Of a stretch of 14,229 nt of DNA, positions 6,863 through 14,229 are shown in pieces. A model generated the notes under the pieces. It saw nothing but the letters and a program-made list of their open reading frames with translations, was not told the origin of the DNA and did no database searches. The first letter of the stretch is position 1. Every line of letters begins with the position of its first letter. Source of the stretch: JBFFSQ01 sp041572275 (GTDB lineage Bacteria; Pseudomonadota; Gammaproteobacteria; SZUA-229). The position numbers were made by a program, and so were the translations under genes. The stretch is taken from assembly GCA_041572275.1 (NCBI GenBank), contig JBFFSQ010000065.1, positions 1 through 14,229 on the forward strand. The letters are read 5' to 3'.

Positions 6863-9214
6863 TCAGGACTGCCGAATCGCTAGGATGATCTGATTTCTCA
6901 GTGTCTTGATCATCGCTAGTTGTGCCTCGTCACTTACAGACACAGGCAGGATACTATCGATGTAGAGAATACCAATTGGGATGTTTTTAACCACCAAGGG
7001 AAAGACTAGCATGGATTTTTTTGAATACTGACGGCGATACCAGTCTGGCATCATGTTTTGATTATCACGTTCACCCATGTCTTCAATCACCATGTCTTTT
7101 TGATGTTTAAGAGCCAGGTTGAAAATATCTGAATCGCCACCAACAGGTATGCTTAATCGATTGACCAGGGGTTCAACATCTTTTCCGAAACCGAATCGGG
7201 CATTGATGGAAGTGCGTGACTTGTTAATAAAACAGAACATGACGCGGGTAAAGTTGAAACTGGAGAATATTGTCTCCATCACCATAACCAGAACGTCATT
7301 TAAACTTGCACCTTCCAGTATGGCATCGGTAATTTCCTGTATACCGTAAATAATTTTCTCCTGCCGCATCAGATCTTCAGATGGGCTGGTCTTGTTTGCT
7401 GAAACTTCCTGTTGTTTTGATTCTTCAGTGATAGTGGATTTTTTAGCCGCCCAGCTGTTGGCTTGCCTGAAAATTGCACTGTCTTTTAAGTCAAGATTTA
7501 CCAGACCCGCATATTTTTCCATTTCATCGATGGCATCGGTGAGGATGTCTTCAATCTGGCCACGAGAAATAGAAATCGTATTATTATAACGAGAGGCGAG
7601 GAGTTCAAACTGTTGCTGACGATCCTCAGGACGTGTATGACTGATTAAATCGCAGTATTCATTAGAAAATCCAGATAGGTTCTTTAATAAATCAATCTGG
7701 CTTAACGGTTTTTTTAACTCACCAGGTGGCAGTGAATGCATACTTTCGATAATTTCATGAGGCAATTGCCAGGACTCACCAACGGCAATACCGATTTCTT
7801 CAAAGGTCACACCGAGGACAGTTTGAGCAGCATGATCCTCTTTCATGTTTTTTTGTTTGATTAGATCAAAAATAATCTCGGATTCTTCGGGGAAATAATA
7901 GATGGCTAGCATTTTTCCAAGATTGTGAAACATGGAACAGACATAGGCTTCTTCAGCGTCCTTGATATTCAGTTTCTTCGCCAGGCCATGCCCCATACTG
8001 CCGCTGATCATTGAAGTAATACAGGCTTCTTTAAGACTGGCCGCCTGATTTTTATCTTTGAGATGATCAAGTAACATGAGTCCTAACGCAGCATTACGAA
8101 CCTCTTCAAAGCCCAGGATCACGACTGCACGTGAAATAGTACTGATTTTGCCTCCATAGTGTCCGTAAATAGGCGAGTTAACCAATCGCAATAATTTGGT
8201 CGACAGTGAATAATCACTGAGTATGGCATTGGACAGGATGTTAGCAGATGAATCACTGTCAGCCTTGGCCTTGTTACTGATATCGATAATCTTGTGCGAC
8301 ATCGTGGGAAAATCTTTTTTATGCTCCATGCGACGCAGTAAAAACTGCAATGTACTGTTGGTAGAATCCTGAGAGGCTTTGAAAGTCGAAGCATCGGGCG
8401 CAATATGCTGTAAATGCTTGAGCAGGTCCTGGCGCATGTCCAGGGCATCAGCATAGCGTTCGTCTGGATTTTTTTTCAGCGCCTTTTCCAATACCACCTG
8501 AATACCGGGATCAATAAAATCAGGAATAGAAATGGGTGCATTTACAATTTTATTGATAATGGCAAAGCGATTGTCTGCATCTACTGCCGATTTTCCTGTG
8601 AGCATTTCATACAGCATTAATCCCAGACTAAAAATATCCGAGGACGAAGTAATGGTTTTATTCTCACATTGTTCTGGAGACATGTATTTAAGCGTGCCCC
8701 AGATGCCCCCGTCACCCTTACTCCCGAGCAAAGAAGCAATTCCAAAATCCATAATTCGTGGCTTTTTGGTATCCGATGTAATGATGATGTTAAGCGGACT
8801 CAGGTCTCGGTGAATAACGCCTCGTTTGTGGGCATAGGCGATCGCATTCAGCACAGGTGCCAGTATATTGATTGCATCTTTACTGGAAAGCTTTGATTGT
8901 TTTAACAAGTACTCATGTAATAAATAGCCATCAACAAATTCAAAGACCAGGTATGGACTACCCAGATGCTCATCAGCCTCGAACAGGGTTACGATATTCG
9001 GATGCTGAAGTTTACTGACAGTGCGCGCTTCTTTAAGCAGTGTTGCTTTTAGTTTTGGATTGTTTTTTTCCAGACTGATGGTCTTAATCGCCACATTGCG
9101 TTCAAGCTGAGTATCAGAGGCTAGATAAACGATACCCTGTGAACCACGTCCCAGCTCATTAAGTATTTTGAATCGACCGATATAGGCCGGGGGGATAGCA
9201 TTGGTCTGATTCAT
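6863..9214 (-). CDS. Ser/Thr protein kinase - HDOD - GAF signalling protein
   Basis: This is a 783-residue soluble protein with three modules. Residues ~14-270 form a Hanks-type kinase. It has the glycine loop G22-R-G-S-Q-G27, the ATP-binding lysine K44 in VAIK, a C-helix glutamate (E62), catalytic D137 and N142 in HRDLSPLN, the DFG aspartate D156, and SPE at 179-181. All catalytic residues are present, but the usual lysine of HRDLKP is serine here. Residues ~288-500 form an HDOD domain (ILSDYSLSTKLLRLVNSPIYG, and FHNLGK with H430-N431 in place of HD). Residues ~620-783 form a GAF domain. There is no transmembrane segment, unlike PknB receptors, so it should act in the cytoplasm. Presumably the GAF domain senses a ligand, HDOD mediates protein contacts and the kinase phosphorylates unknown targets. 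AAGGG lies 5 bases before the ATG. The gene has a likely promoter of its own. Substrate and pathway cannot be read from the context. Confidence 0.92.
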   Translation of the reverse strand: MNQTNAIPPAYIGRFKILNELGRGSQGIVYLASDTQLERNVAIKTISLEKNNPKLKATLLKEARTVSKLQHPNIVTLFEADEHLGSPYLVFEFVDGYLLHEYLLKQSKLSSKDAINILAPVLNAIAYAHKRGVIHRDLSPLNIIITSDTKKPRIMDFGIASLLGSKGDGGIWGTLKYMSPEQCENKTITSSSDIFSLGLMLYEMLTGKSAVDADNRFAIINKIVNAPISIPDFIDPGIQVVLEKALKKNPDERYADALDMRQDLLKHLQHIAPDASTFKASQDSTNSTLQFLLRRMEHKKDFPTMSHKIIDISNKAKADSDSSANILSNAILSDYSLSTKLLRLVNSPIYGHYGGKISTISRAVVILGFEEVRNAALGLMLLDHLKDKNQAASLKEACITSMISGSMGHGLAKKLNIKDAEEAYVCSMFHNLGKMLAIYYFPEESEIIFDLIKQKNMKEDHAAQTVLGVTFEEIGIAVGESWQLPHEIIESMHSLPPGELKKPLSQIDLLKNLSGFSNEYCDLISHTRPEDRQQQFELLASRYNNTISISRGQIEDILTDAIDEMEKYAGLVNLDLKDSAIFRQANSWAAKKSTITEESKQQEVSANKTSPSEDLMRQEKIIYGIQEITDAILEGASLNDVLVMVMETIFSSFNFTRVMFCFINKSRTSINARFGFGKDVEPLVNRLSIPVGGDSDIFNLALKHQKDMVIEDMGERDNQNMMPDWYRRQYSKKSMLVFPLVVKNIPIGILYIDSILPVSVSDEAQLAMIKTLRNQIILAIRQS

Positions 9215-9282
9215 TGATTCCCTTTGAATAGGTATCGCTACATCGTTGTTATATGTCGTCGGTGATTTCGATGTTTATATCA

Positions 9283-9310
9283 AGCATAGACAGGGATTTG
9301 CTAAACGCAA
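9283..9310 (-). promoter_or_regulatory. candidate sigma-70 promoter for the kinase gene
   Basis: On the minus strand, TTGCGT (9310-9305) is a -35-like hexamer. It is separated by 16 bp from TATGCT (9288-9283), a -10-like hexamer. This gives a predicted leader of about 60 nt before the ATG at 9214. The match is moderate. Confidence 0.4.
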
Positions 9311-9422
9311 GTAAAGGCCAGATTTAGATGAGCTTTGTGCTATCAGCCATCAGTGAAGCTGGGCAATAAATACAACATAAAGATGGATTGGCTGATTCAG
9401 CCATAGACATTCAAGTATTCAA

Positions 9423-9464
9423 CACTGCTACCCATTCCCGAACGGGAATCGGTAGTCAGCAGTG
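9423..9464 (-). repeat. long bulged hairpin just downstream of ettA
   Basis: CACTG (9423-9427) pairs with CAGTG (9460-9464), CTACC (9428-9432) with GGTAG (9451-9455), and ATTCCC (9434-9439) with GGGAAT (9444-9449). This makes 16 bp around a GAAC loop, with a C-C mismatch and a four-base TCAG bulge. It begins 9 bp after the ettA stop codon. The position suggests a terminator or 3'-end protecting stem for ettA mRNA, but no U-tract follows on the minus strand. Confidence 0.5.
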
Positions 9465-9473
9465 AAATACCGA

Positions 9474-11138
9474 TTACTTGAGACGTTTGTACTTGATGCG
9501 ATGAGGACTTAGTGCCTCATCACCCAGGCGACGCTTACGGTCTTCTTCATAATCAGAATAGTTACCGTCAAACCAGGTTACCTGCGAATCACTCTCAAAG
9601 GCTAGAATGTGAGTGGCGATACGATCAAGGAACCAGCGGTCATGAGATATGACCACCACGCAACCAGGGAAGTCGAGGATGGCTTCTTCCAACGCTCGCA
9701 ATGTCTCTACATCCAGGTCATTAGTGGGTTCGTCGAGTAGCAACAGGTTGCCACCTTTTTTTAGCAGCTTGGCGAGATGCACACGATTACGCTCACCACC
9801 CGACAGGTTGTTGATGTGTTTCTGCTGATCTTCACCCTTGAAATTGAAGTGACTGACATAGGCACGGGAAGGCGTGGTGTAATTGCCCACTGTGATGTTA
9901 TCAAGTCCGTCTGAAATTTCTTCCCATACCGTCTTACTGCCATCCAGATCATCACGATTCTGATCGACGTAACCGATTTCAACGGTTTCACCGACCTTGA
10001 AATCGCCGCTATCTGGTTGTTCTTCACCCGTAATCATACGGAACAGGGTGGTTTTACCCGCACCATTGGGACCGATAATGCCTACAATGCCACCTTTCGG
10101 TAATGAGAAACTGAGATCTTCATACAGCAGCTTGTCACCAAAACGTTTACTGATGTTATTAGCTTCGATCACCATATCACCCAGACGTGGACCGGGTGGA
10201 ATATACAGACTCTTGGTTTCGCTGCGTTTCTGGTAATCACTGGACGACAGTTCTTCAAAACGAGCAATACGCGCCTTGCTTTTGGCATGGCGGCCTTTCG
10301 GATTCGAGCGTACCCATTCCAGCTCAGCTTTGATCGTTTTCTGGCGGCTGGCTTCTTTCTTCTCTTCATTTTCCAGGCGCTTATCTTTCTGTTCCAGCCA
10401 GGAAGAATAATTACCTTCCCAGGGAATGCCATGGCCACGGTCAAGTTCAAGAATCCATCCCGCCACATTATCGAGGAAGTAACGGTCATGGGTTACAGCT
10501 ACCACAGTACCGGAATACTCTTTCAGGAAACGTTCCAGCCAGGCCACGGACTCAGCATCCAGATGGTTAGTGGGCTCGTCGAGGATCAACATATCGGGTG
10601 ATGACATGAGCAGACGGCAGAGGGCAACGCGGCGACGCTCACCACCAGACAGTTTGGTTACATCCGCATCCCAGGGCGGTAAACGCAGTGCATCTGCAGC
10701 CACTTCCAGTTTATGCTCAAGATTATGAGCATCTGATGCCTGGATAATATTCTCCAAACGGGCCTGTTCCGCTGCTAACGCATCAAAATCCGCATCGGGC
10801 TCGGCATAGGCGGCATATACCGCATCCAGTTGCTGCTGTGCATCTTTGACTTCACGCAGACCGTCTTCGACATTGCCTTTTACATCCTTCGATGGATCAA
10901 GCTCTGGTTCCTGGGCCAGATAGCCGATATTAATGCCGGGCTGTGGCCGTGCTTCACCGATAAAATCTGTATCAACGCCAGCCATGATACGAAGCAGGGT
11001 AGACTTACCGGCGCCGTTGTAACCAAGCACACCAATTTTGGCGCCTGGGAAAAAATTAAGGTTAATATCTTTAAGGATTTCTTTTTTGGGCGGAACAACC
11101 TTACCCAAACCATTCATCGTAAATATGTACTGAGCCAT
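9474..11138 (-). CDS. ettA: energy-dependent translational throttle protein EttA (ABC-F ATPase)
   Basis: This is a 554-residue cytoplasmic ABC-F protein, within one residue of E. coli EttA (YjjK). It has two ATPase cassettes and no membrane domain. Walker A sites are GYNGAGKST at 39-47 and GPNGAGKTT near 353-361. The LSGGE signature of the first cassette is at 163-167, and that of the second lies in NNLSGGERNRVHLAKLL. The Walker B catalytic glutamates fall at E188 (LDEPTNHLD) and E470 (LDEPTNDLD), the same numbers as in E. coli. The arm insertion (~95-140) and the basic, charged linker between cassettes (~243-325) are present. EttA binds the ribosomal E site and gates entry of 70S initiation complexes into elongation according to the ADP/ATP ratio. 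The Shine-Dalgarno sequence is poor. The gene is divergent from glyA and lies 259 bp upstream of the kinase gene. Confidence 0.97.
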   Translation of the reverse strand: MAQYIFTMNGLGKVVPPKKEILKDINLNFFPGAKIGVLGYNGAGKSTLLRIMAGVDTDFIGEARPQPGINIGYLAQEPELDPSKDVKGNVEDGLREVKDAQQQLDAVYAAYAEPDADFDALAAEQARLENIIQASDAHNLEHKLEVAADALRLPPWDADVTKLSGGERRRVALCRLLMSSPDMLILDEPTNHLDAESVAWLERFLKEYSGTVVAVTHDRYFLDNVAGWILELDRGHGIPWEGNYSSWLEQKDKRLENEEKKEASRQKTIKAELEWVRSNPKGRHAKSKARIARFEELSSSDYQKRSETKSLYIPPGPRLGDMVIEANNISKRFGDKLLYEDLSFSLPKGGIVGIIGPNGAGKTTLFRMITGEEQPDSGDFKVGETVEIGYVDQNRDDLDGSKTVWEEISDGLDNITVGNYTTPSRAYVSHFNFKGEDQQKHINNLSGGERNRVHLAKLLKKGGNLLLLDEPTNDLDVETLRALEEAILDFPGCVVVISHDRWFLDRIATHILAFESDSQVTWFDGNYSDYEEDRKRRLGDEALSPHRIKYKRLK

Positions 11139-11181
11139 AAAATATACAGTCGCTTCATATCGCGGTTGATTAAAAACAATA

Positions 11182-11187
11182 ATTATA
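11182..11187 (-). promoter_or_regulatory. candidate -10 element of ettA
   Basis: A perfect TATAAT reads on the minus strand about 44 bp upstream of the ettA ATG. At the expected -35 distance there is only a T-rich run, with no TTGACA-like hexamer. The call rests on the -10 match and position. Confidence 0.45.
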
Positions 11188-11312
11188 CGTGATTGTGAAA
11201 AAAAATAGCGATATCCCGATATTTTTTACAATTCACATCTGCCGATGATGAGTGACATTGCTCATTCAATACACTCACGTCTGCTGACACTAACTAGAGT
11301 CTGGCTTGGAGG

Positions 11313-11439
11313 TCGGCTGACCATTTAGCCGAAACCGCGGTGACATGCGAGTTAGCGCGAATTCAGCACTGGCCTAACAGGGGGATTTCAGCTATTCTAT
11401 TGCACCTTTTTTAACGACCTGCCGCGGTCAGTTTCGGAG
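11313..11439 (+). promoter_or_regulatory. glyA leader with possible alternative folds over the ribosome-binding site
   Basis: TCGGCT (11313-11318) and AGCCGA (11327-11332) can form a local hairpin. Alternatively CCGAAA (11329-11334) can pair with TTTCGG (11432-11437), and the adjacent CCGCGG (11335-11340) with CCGCGG (11422-11427), leaving a TCAG bulge. The second fold covers part of the GGAG Shine-Dalgarno sequence (11436-11439) of glyA and excludes the first. A cis-acting control element is inferred from this pairing alone. It applies only if transcription starts upstream of about 11313. Confidence 0.3.
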
Positions 11440-11447
11440 TAGTGAGC

Positions 11448-12701
11448 ATGTTTTCTGTCAAGATGAGTATTCAGGGTTACGATAACGAACTTTGGGATGC
11501 AATTGAGCATGAAACCCGTCGTCAGGAAGAGCACATCGAACTGATTGCGTCTGAAAACTACACCAGTCCCCGCGTCATGGAGGCCCAGGGCTCAGTACTG
11601 ACTAACAAGTATGCCGAAGGTTATCCGGCAAAACGTTATTACGGTGGCTGCGAATACGTCGACAAGGCCGAACAACTGGCCATAGATCGCGCCAAAGCGC
11701 TATTTGGTGCCGATTATGCCAATGTACAACCTCACTCTGGCTCTCAGGCCAATGCAGCGGTTTACATGGCATTATGCCAGCCGGGTGATACAGTTTTAGG
11801 TATGAGCCTGGCCCATGGTGGTCATTTGACCCATGGCTCCAAAGTCAGTTTCTCCGGCAAAATCTACAATGCGGTACAGTACGGCCTCGCAGAAAATGGC
11901 GAAGTTGATTACGATGAAGTTGAACGTCTGGCCAAAGAACACAAACCAAAAATGATCATTGCCGGATTCTCGGCGTATTCACGTGTGATGGACTGGCAGC
12001 GTTTCCGCGATATTGCCGATGCAGTCGGTGCCTATTTATTCGTTGATATGGCCCACGTTGCGGGTCTGGTCGCAGCAGGTCACTATCCAAACCCAGTGCC
12101 TATTGCCGATGTAGTGACATCCACCACCCACAAAACCCTGCGCGGGCCACGTGGAGGCATCATTCTGGCCAAAGATAACGAAGAGATTACCAAGAAATTT
12201 AATTCAGCCATCTTCCCGGGTTCTCAGGGCGGTCCATTGATGCACGTCATCGCCGGTAAAGCAGTCGCCTTCAAAGAAGCCATGGAACCTGAATTCAAGG
12301 AATACCAGAAACAGGTCATCGTCAATGCCCAGGCCATGGCGAAAGTATTTATGGACCGTGGTTATGATGTGGTTTCCAAAGGCACAGACAATCACCTGTT
12401 CCTGGTCAGTTTCATCGAAGCGGGCCTGACCGGTAAAGACGTTGAAGCTGCCCTGGGCAAAGCCAATATCACAGTCAACAAGAATGCTGTACCCAATGAT
12501 CCACAGTCACCCTTTGTGACCAGTGGTATCCGTATCGGCACACCTGCACTGACTACTCGTGGTTTCAATGAACAGGACTCCATTGAGCTGGCCAACTGGA
12601 TGTGTGACGTCATTGCTAACATGGATGACGACACGATCATCAATGACGTCAAAGCCAAAGTTAAAGAGATTTGTGCACGCCTGCCGGTCTACGCTGACTA
12701 A
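11448..12701 (+). CDS. glyA: serine hydroxymethyltransferase
   Basis: This is a 417-residue cytoplasmic PLP enzyme that interconverts serine plus tetrahydrofolate with glycine plus 5,10-methylene-tetrahydrofolate, the main source of one-carbon units. The PLP lysine is K229 in STTHKTLRGPRGG, the same number as in E. coli GlyA. HIELIASENYTSPRV, KYAEGYPAKRYYGG and the LAHGGHLTHG block are all intact. I chose the ATG at 11448. It has GGAG 8 bases upstream, and its product begins M-FSVK-M, matching the E. coli N terminus (M-LKRE-M) residue for residue and giving the same total length. An in-frame GTG at 11442 also exists but lies only 2 bases from the Shine-Dalgarno sequence, so it is less likely. 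nrdR follows after 2 bp, indicating an operon. Confidence 0.97.
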   Translation: MFSVKMSIQGYDNELWDAIEHETRRQEEHIELIASENYTSPRVMEAQGSVLTNKYAEGYPAKRYYGGCEYVDKAEQLAIDRAKALFGADYANVQPHSGSQANAAVYMALCQPGDTVLGMSLAHGGHLTHGSKVSFSGKIYNAVQYGLAENGEVDYDEVERLAKEHKPKMIIAGFSAYSRVMDWQRFRDIADAVGAYLFVDMAHVAGLVAAGHYPNPVPIADVVTSTTHKTLRGPRGGIILAKDNEEITKKFNSAIFPGSQGGPLMHVIAGKAVAFKEAMEPEFKEYQKQVIVNAQAMAKVFMDRGYDVVSKGTDNHLFLVSFIEAGLTGKDVEAALGKANITVNKNAVPNDPQSPFVTSGIRIGTPALTTRGFNEQDSIELANWMCDVIANMDDDTIINDVKAKVKEICARLPVYAD

Positions 12702-12703
12702 TT

Positions 12704-13159
12704 ATGCACTGTCCTTTCTGTTCAGCCCCTGACACGCGCGTGATTGATTCTCGTCTCTCTGGAGACGAGGGTCAGGTACGTCGACGTCGTGAATGTACAG
12801 TATGCGGTGAACGCTTCACTACTTACGAGAAAGCTGAGCTGAATCTACCTCGCGTGGTCAAGCACGATGGCAGTCGCCAACCCTTCGATGAGGACAAACT
12901 GCGTTCCGGACTATGTAAGGCCCTGGAAAAGCGTCCGGTCAGCATGGAGCAGATCGAGGCCAGTGTGAGTCGAATCAAGCACAACCTGATGACCGCTGGT
13001 GAGCGGGAAGTGGATGCACGTACCATTGGTGATCGGGTGATGGAAGAACTGCGCCAGCTTGATCATGTCGCCTATATTCGCTTTGCCTCTGTGTATCTCG
13101 ATTTTGAAGATGTCGATGCTTTTCGCCAGGCCATCGAGAAACTGGAAACTCCACAATAA
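12704..13159 (+). CDS. nrdR: transcriptional repressor NrdR of ribonucleotide reductase genes
   Basis: This is a 151-residue protein, the usual size. The N-terminal zinc ribbon has C3, C6, C31 and C34, with the basic run RRRRE (26-30) before the second cysteine pair. An ATP-cone domain follows at about 49-139 (LPRVVKHDGSRQPFDEDKL onward). NrdR senses ATP/dATP through the cone and represses ribonucleotide reductase operons by binding NrdR boxes. The ATG lies 2 bp after the glyA stop codon with no clear Shine-Dalgarno sequence, so translation is probably coupled to glyA. ribD follows after 8 bp. The glyA-nrdR-ribD order is familiar from Gammaproteobacteria. Confidence 0.97.
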   Translation: MHCPFCSAPDTRVIDSRLSGDEGQVRRRRECTVCGERFTTYEKAELNLPRVVKHDGSRQPFDEDKLRSGLCKALEKRPVSMEQIEASVSRIKHNLMTAGEREVDARTIGDRVMEELRQLDHVAYIRFASVYLDFEDVDAFRQAIEKLETPQ

Positions 13160-13167
13160 TTCTGCCC

Positions 13168-14229
13168 ATGTCTCATTTTGATTACATGGCCCGGGCCATT
13201 CAACTGGCACGTAAAGGCCTGTATACGACGCAACCCAATCCACGAGTTGGCTGTGTGCTAGTGAAAAATGGTGACATCATCGCTGAAGGCTGGCATGAAA
13301 AAGCCGGCCAACCCCATGCTGAAATCAATGCTTTGGCCGCAGCCGGTGATACCGCCCGAGGTTCCACCGCTTATGTCACCCTTGAGCCCTGTAGCCATCA
13401 TGGACGTACGCCGCCCTGTGCTGAATCGCTAATTGCAGCCGGTGTCGCCCGTGTCGTGGTTGCTATGGAAGACCCAAATCCCCAGGTATCAGGGCAGGGT
13501 CTGGAAAAACTTCGCCAGGCCGGTATTGAAGTTGAATACGGGGTACTGGAACAGCAGGCACGTGAACTGAATCCCGGTTTCATCAAACGGATGGCGTCTG
13601 GACTGCCATGGGTGAGAGTCAAACTGGCGATGAGCCTGGATGGACGCACAGCCATGGCTTCCGGTGAAAGCCAGTGGATTACCGGTCCTGAGGCACGTCT
13701 CGATGTTCAGAAACTCCGTGCCCGAAGCTCAGCGATTCTAACCGGTTCCGGAACAGTACTGGCAGATGATCCATCACTAAATCTGCGACTAAGCGCCGAG
13801 CAACTGGGAATAGAGCTTGAGCCCTCACAACCGATGCGGGTCGTAATCGATAGTCAGATGAAAACCCCGACAGATGCTAAAATGTTTGGCTTGCCCGGAC
13901 AAGTTGTCATACTGACCTGTAGTGAAGACACTCTGTCCTATGACAATGACAAGGCCGATGTTGTCAAACTCACGGCTGATAACAGCGGACGTGTTGATTT
14001 AGCTGCAGCGATGCAATGGCTGGCCAGCCAGGAAATAAATGAAGTGCATGTAGAGGCGGGCAGTGTATTATGCGGTGCTCTGCTGGCACAGCAACTGGTT
14101 GATGAGCTCATTATTTATATGGCACCTCATATCATGGGCAATCAGGCTAAAGGCCTGTTTGATTTGCCGTTTATCCATGAAATGAGTCAGCGCCTTGATA
14201 TTCAGATTAAAGATATACGACCAGTTGGC
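13168..14229 (+). CDS. ribD: bifunctional riboflavin biosynthesis deaminase/reductase RibD (3' end beyond window)
   Basis: There are 354 residues in frame to the last base of the window. E. coli RibD has 367, so only a short C-terminal piece is missing. The N-terminal deaminase domain (1-~145) has the zinc-site residues H50 and E52 (HAE), C75 in TLEPCSHHGRTPPC, and C84. The reductase domain starts near 148 (WVRVKLAMSLDGRTA, then SQWITGPEAR) and runs to the edge. RibD deaminates the pyrimidine product of GTP cyclohydrolase II and then reduces its ribosyl side chain with NADPH, the second and third steps of riboflavin synthesis. The ATG lies 8 bp after the nrdR stop codon with no strong Shine-Dalgarno sequence. 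Its operon position suggests that further rib genes follow outside the window. Confidence 0.96.
   Translation, partial: MSHFDYMARAIQLARKGLYTTQPNPRVGCVLVKNGDIIAEGWHEKAGQPHAEINALAAAGDTARGSTAYVTLEPCSHHGRTPPCAESLIAAGVARVVVAMEDPNPQVSGQGLEKLRQAGIEVEYGVLEQQARELNPGFIKRMASGLPWVRVKLAMSLDGRTAMASGESQWITGPEARLDVQKLRARSSAILTGSGTVLADDPSLNLRLSAEQLGIELEPSQPMRVVIDSQMKTPTDAKMFGLPGQVVILTCSEDTLSYDNDKADVVKLTADNSGRVDLAAAMQWLASQEINEVHVEAGSVLCGALLAQQLVDELIIYMAPHIMGNQAKGLFDLPFIHEMSQRLDIQIKDIRPVG

Larger units (their letters stand above)
11139..11447. other. divergent regulatory region between ettA and glyA
   Basis: These 309 bp hold no gene that I can see. The left part contains a candidate ettA promoter; the right half is the likely glyA promoter and leader. 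ATATC-CC-GATAT at 11211-11222, followed by six Ts, is a small palindrome of unknown role. A possible glyA -10 is TATTCT at 11393-11398, with a poor -35 (TGGCCT) near 11370. An upstream start could equally exist. No glycine-riboswitch core and no convincing PurR box is visible. Confidence 0.6.

Noticed and set aside
10169..10489. 106-codon open frame antisense to ettA, and several similar frames inside ettA, the kinase, transporter and ribD genes
   Set aside because: They overlap genes with clear conserved domains, have arginine/serine-rich or low-complexity translations typical of shadow frames, and lack ribosome-binding sites.
11401..11415. T6 run ahead of glyA as a transcription attenuator terminator
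   Set aside because: No stable GC-rich hairpin directly precedes the T-run, so an intrinsic terminator is not supported.
11230..11441. Glycine riboswitch upstream of glyA
   Set aside because: The conserved glycine aptamer core and tandem layout are not present; only a generic alternative pairing can be drawn.

Overview
The window looks like chromosomal core sequence from a gammaproteobacterium of moderate-to-low GC, plausibly marine or aquatic. The evidence is the glyA-nrdR-ribD order, an EttA whose catalytic glutamates fall at the same residue numbers as in Escherichia coli, a GlyA that matches E. coli GlyA in length and N-terminal register, and the start of an Aas-type acyltransferase gene. 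I cannot name the genus from this sequence. There are no tRNA or rRNA genes, CRISPR arrays, insertion sequences or phage genes.

Left part (1-3530): the 5' end of an aas-like phospholipid acyltransferase gene and a 244-residue HTH regulator gene both lie on the minus strand. The regulator is divergent from a plus-strand gene for a secreted VIT-VWA protein. That protein ends in a GlyGly-CTERM-like sorting tail instead of LPXTG. The 145-bp divergent spacer holds a perfect 7-1-7 palindrome that could be the regulator's operator.

Middle part (3531-6862): a roughly 500-bp gene-free AT-rich stretch carries a faint minus-strand trace resembling a lytic transglycosylase domain. It is followed by a trhA-like (hemolysin III/PAQR) membrane protein gene. 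This converges, across a strong bidirectional terminator, on an SLC13-type transporter gene with two internal RCK_C (TrkA-C) domains. The transporter's predicted promoter region contains a 22-bp inverted repeat.

Right-middle (6863-11138, minus strand): a three-domain signalling protein (Ser/Thr kinase, HDOD, GAF) and the translational throttle gene ettA. Gaps of 177 and 259 bp, each with candidate promoter or hairpin elements, suggest that ettA, the kinase gene and the transporter gene are at least partly transcribed separately.

Right end (11442-14229, plus strand): glyA, nrdR and ribD, the last cut by the window edge. They are packed with gaps of 2 and 8 bp, as expected for one operon linking one-carbon metabolism, control of ribonucleotide reductase and riboflavin synthesis. 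The long glyA leader can be drawn in two mutually exclusive folds, one of which covers the Shine-Dalgarno sequence.

Most of the window is ordinary conserved sequence. The points most worth a second look are the GlyGly-CTERM-like VIT-VWA protein with its divergent regulator, the kinase-HDOD-GAF fusion, the altered SNT motifs of the RCK-containing transporter, and the glyA leader. I see no clearly new multi-gene system.
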